64,000 nucleotides of DNA from UBA9659 sp965208605 (lineage in GTDB: Bacteria > Pseudomonadota > Gammaproteobacteria > Pseudomonadales > Azotimanducaceae). The notes below the pieces were generated by a model that saw nothing but the letters and a program-made list of their open reading frames with translations, made no database searches and was not told where the DNA came from. Position 1 is the first letter of the stretch, and each line of letters begins with the position of its first letter. Shown piece after piece: positions 63,140-64,000 of this stretch. The DNA lies in the NCBI GenBank assembly GCA_965208605.1, contig OZ242345.1:186001-250000 (forward strand). Direction: 5' to 3'. The translations under genes were made by a program, and so were the position numbers.

Positions 63140-64000
63140 ATGAATGACACGGAAAGCCAGGAAAAACGCAGTTATGGCATCCGCGGCGGCAAGCGCATTT
63201 ATGAGGGTTATAACGCTGAGCGCAAGGTAAAAGGACGAAAGAAGAAACAGCAACAACGTCTGGGTTATGAATCCTTTAGCCAGGACTTTGCACAAAACAA
63301 CAATGCCTTACCGGATCAATATCTTAATAAAATTATCACTGGCGATAGCCTGGAAGTGTTAAGCCGTCTGCCCGATAACTGTGTGGATCTGGTGTTTACC
63401 TCGCCACCCTATAATTTTGGCTTGGACTATGGAGTTCGCCAAGACGGTGTCCACGAAGACGGTGCTCACGAAGACACTGACTCTTGGCGCATCTACTTTG
63501 ATAACCTCTTTGCAATTTTTGATGAATGTGTGCGCGTAGTAAAATACGGCGGCAGGATTATTGTGAATGTCCAGCCTTTATTTTCGGATTACATTCCAAC
63601 GCATCACCTCATCAGCAACTTCTTCCTGAAGAAGGGATTGATATGGAAGGGTGAAATTCTCTGGGAGAAGAATAATTACAACTGCAAGTACACTGCCTGG
63701 GGCAGTTGGAAAAGCCCGTCAAGCCCTTATCTGAAATACACCTGGGAGTTCTTGGAAATTTTTTGCAAAGGGAATTTGAAAAAATCCGGCAACCGGGAAA
63801 ACATTGATATCAATGCTGAGGAATTCAAAAGCTGGGTCAACGCCAAGTGGTCTATTGCTCCAGAACGCGATATGAAAAAGTATGGGCACCCTGCCATGTT
63901 TCCTGAAAAACTCGTGCTACGTGCCTTAAAACTCTTCAGCTACATGGGCGATATAGTCTTGGATCCCTTTAACGGTGTCGGCACCACGACTCTAACTGCA
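63140..64000 (+). CDS. Beta-class DNA methyltransferase (N4-cytosine or N6-adenine), 3' end outside window
   Basis: The frame from ATG 63140 (AGGGGC seven bases upstream) stays open for 287 codons to the window edge. After a basic lead (KVKGRKKKQQQR) come IITGDSLEVL, then the catalytic motif IV TSPPYNFGLDYG. Motif I is late: VLDPFNGVGTTTLTA at the end of the visible part, preceded by GHPAMFPEKLVLRALKLFS. The order IV before I defines the beta class; TSPPY is most often seen in N4-cytosine and some N6-adenine enzymes. A 15-bp duplication encodes DGVHEDGAHED between motif IV and the next helix. A restriction partner could lie to the right but is not visible. Divergent from the MATE gene with a 110-bp gap. 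Confidence 0.88.
   Translation, partial: MNDTESQEKRSYGIRGGKRIYEGYNAERKVKGRKKKQQQRLGYESFSQDFAQNNNALPDQYLNKIITGDSLEVLSRLPDNCVDLVFTSPPYNFGLDYGVRQDGVHEDGAHEDTDSWRIYFDNLFAIFDECVRVVKYGGRIIVNVQPLFSDYIPTHHLISNFFLKKGLIWKGEILWEKNNYNCKYTAWGSWKSPSSPYLKYTWEFLEIFCKGNLKKSGNRENIDINAEEFKSWVNAKWSIAPERDMKKYGHPAMFPEKLVLRALKLFSYMGDIVLDPFNGVGTTTLTA
63443..63472 (+). repeat. 15-bp in-frame duplication in the methyltransferase gene
   Basis: GACGGTGTCCACGAA (63443-63457) is followed by GACGGTGCTCACGAA (63458-63472), encoding DGVHE DGAHE directly after the catalytic TSPPY region. Confidence 0.85.

Overview
The window reads as one chromosome segment of a GC-rich, Gram-negative bacterium, most likely a gammaproteobacterium. 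The basis is the sequence character of TatD, PyrB (about 340 aa, Shewanella-like), TopA with three C-terminal zinc motifs, soluble lytic transglycosylase, GloA with E. coli-like metal ligands, and a conserved small membrane protein next to topA. No rRNA, tRNA, CRISPR array, phage or transposase gene was seen.

Region 1 (1-39293): one uninterrupted reading frame, already open at the left edge, fills 61% of the window. It encodes the C-terminal 13,000-odd residues of a giant surface protein made of more than a hundred small beta-sandwich modules (PKD-like, cadherin-like, bacterial Ig-like, HYR, DUF5011 and one Fn3). It ends in a helical linker, an Ala-Ser repeat and a C-terminal autotransporter-type beta-barrel. 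Many modules are near-identical in DNA, so the gene has grown by recent duplication.

Region 2 (39294-48096): a 900-bp gene-free stretch packed with hairpin repeats, then murF, a divergent pair (permuted papain-like peptidase on minus, moaA on plus) and a plus-strand catabolic/detoxification group: acyl-CoA dehydrogenase, gloA, TIM-barrel amidohydrolase, flavodoxin-like protein. A second gene-free stretch with a 170-bp tandem array follows.

Region 3 (48097-58767): topA and its small membrane neighbour on minus. On plus come slt, tatD, a glutaredoxin-like gene, an acetolactate-synthase-like TPP enzyme, and etfB-etfA. tatD and the glutaredoxin gene are joined by a 14-bp repeat that makes a ladder of ATGA-overlapping mini-ORFs.

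Region 4 (58768-64000): cysK, pyrB, an M50-like membrane protease and a MATE exporter, all on minus; a divergent beta-class DNA methyltransferase is cut by the right edge.

Two themes run across the window. (a) Intergenic DNA is colonised by a mosaic family of hairpin repeats with GTCATTCTCG / CGGGAATCCAG ends, including 122-124-bp elements with terminal inverted repeats. (b) At least five coding genes carry short in-frame tandem repeats (giant gene, murF, topA, slt, methyltransferase). Both point to a genome that readily generates and tolerates small duplications.
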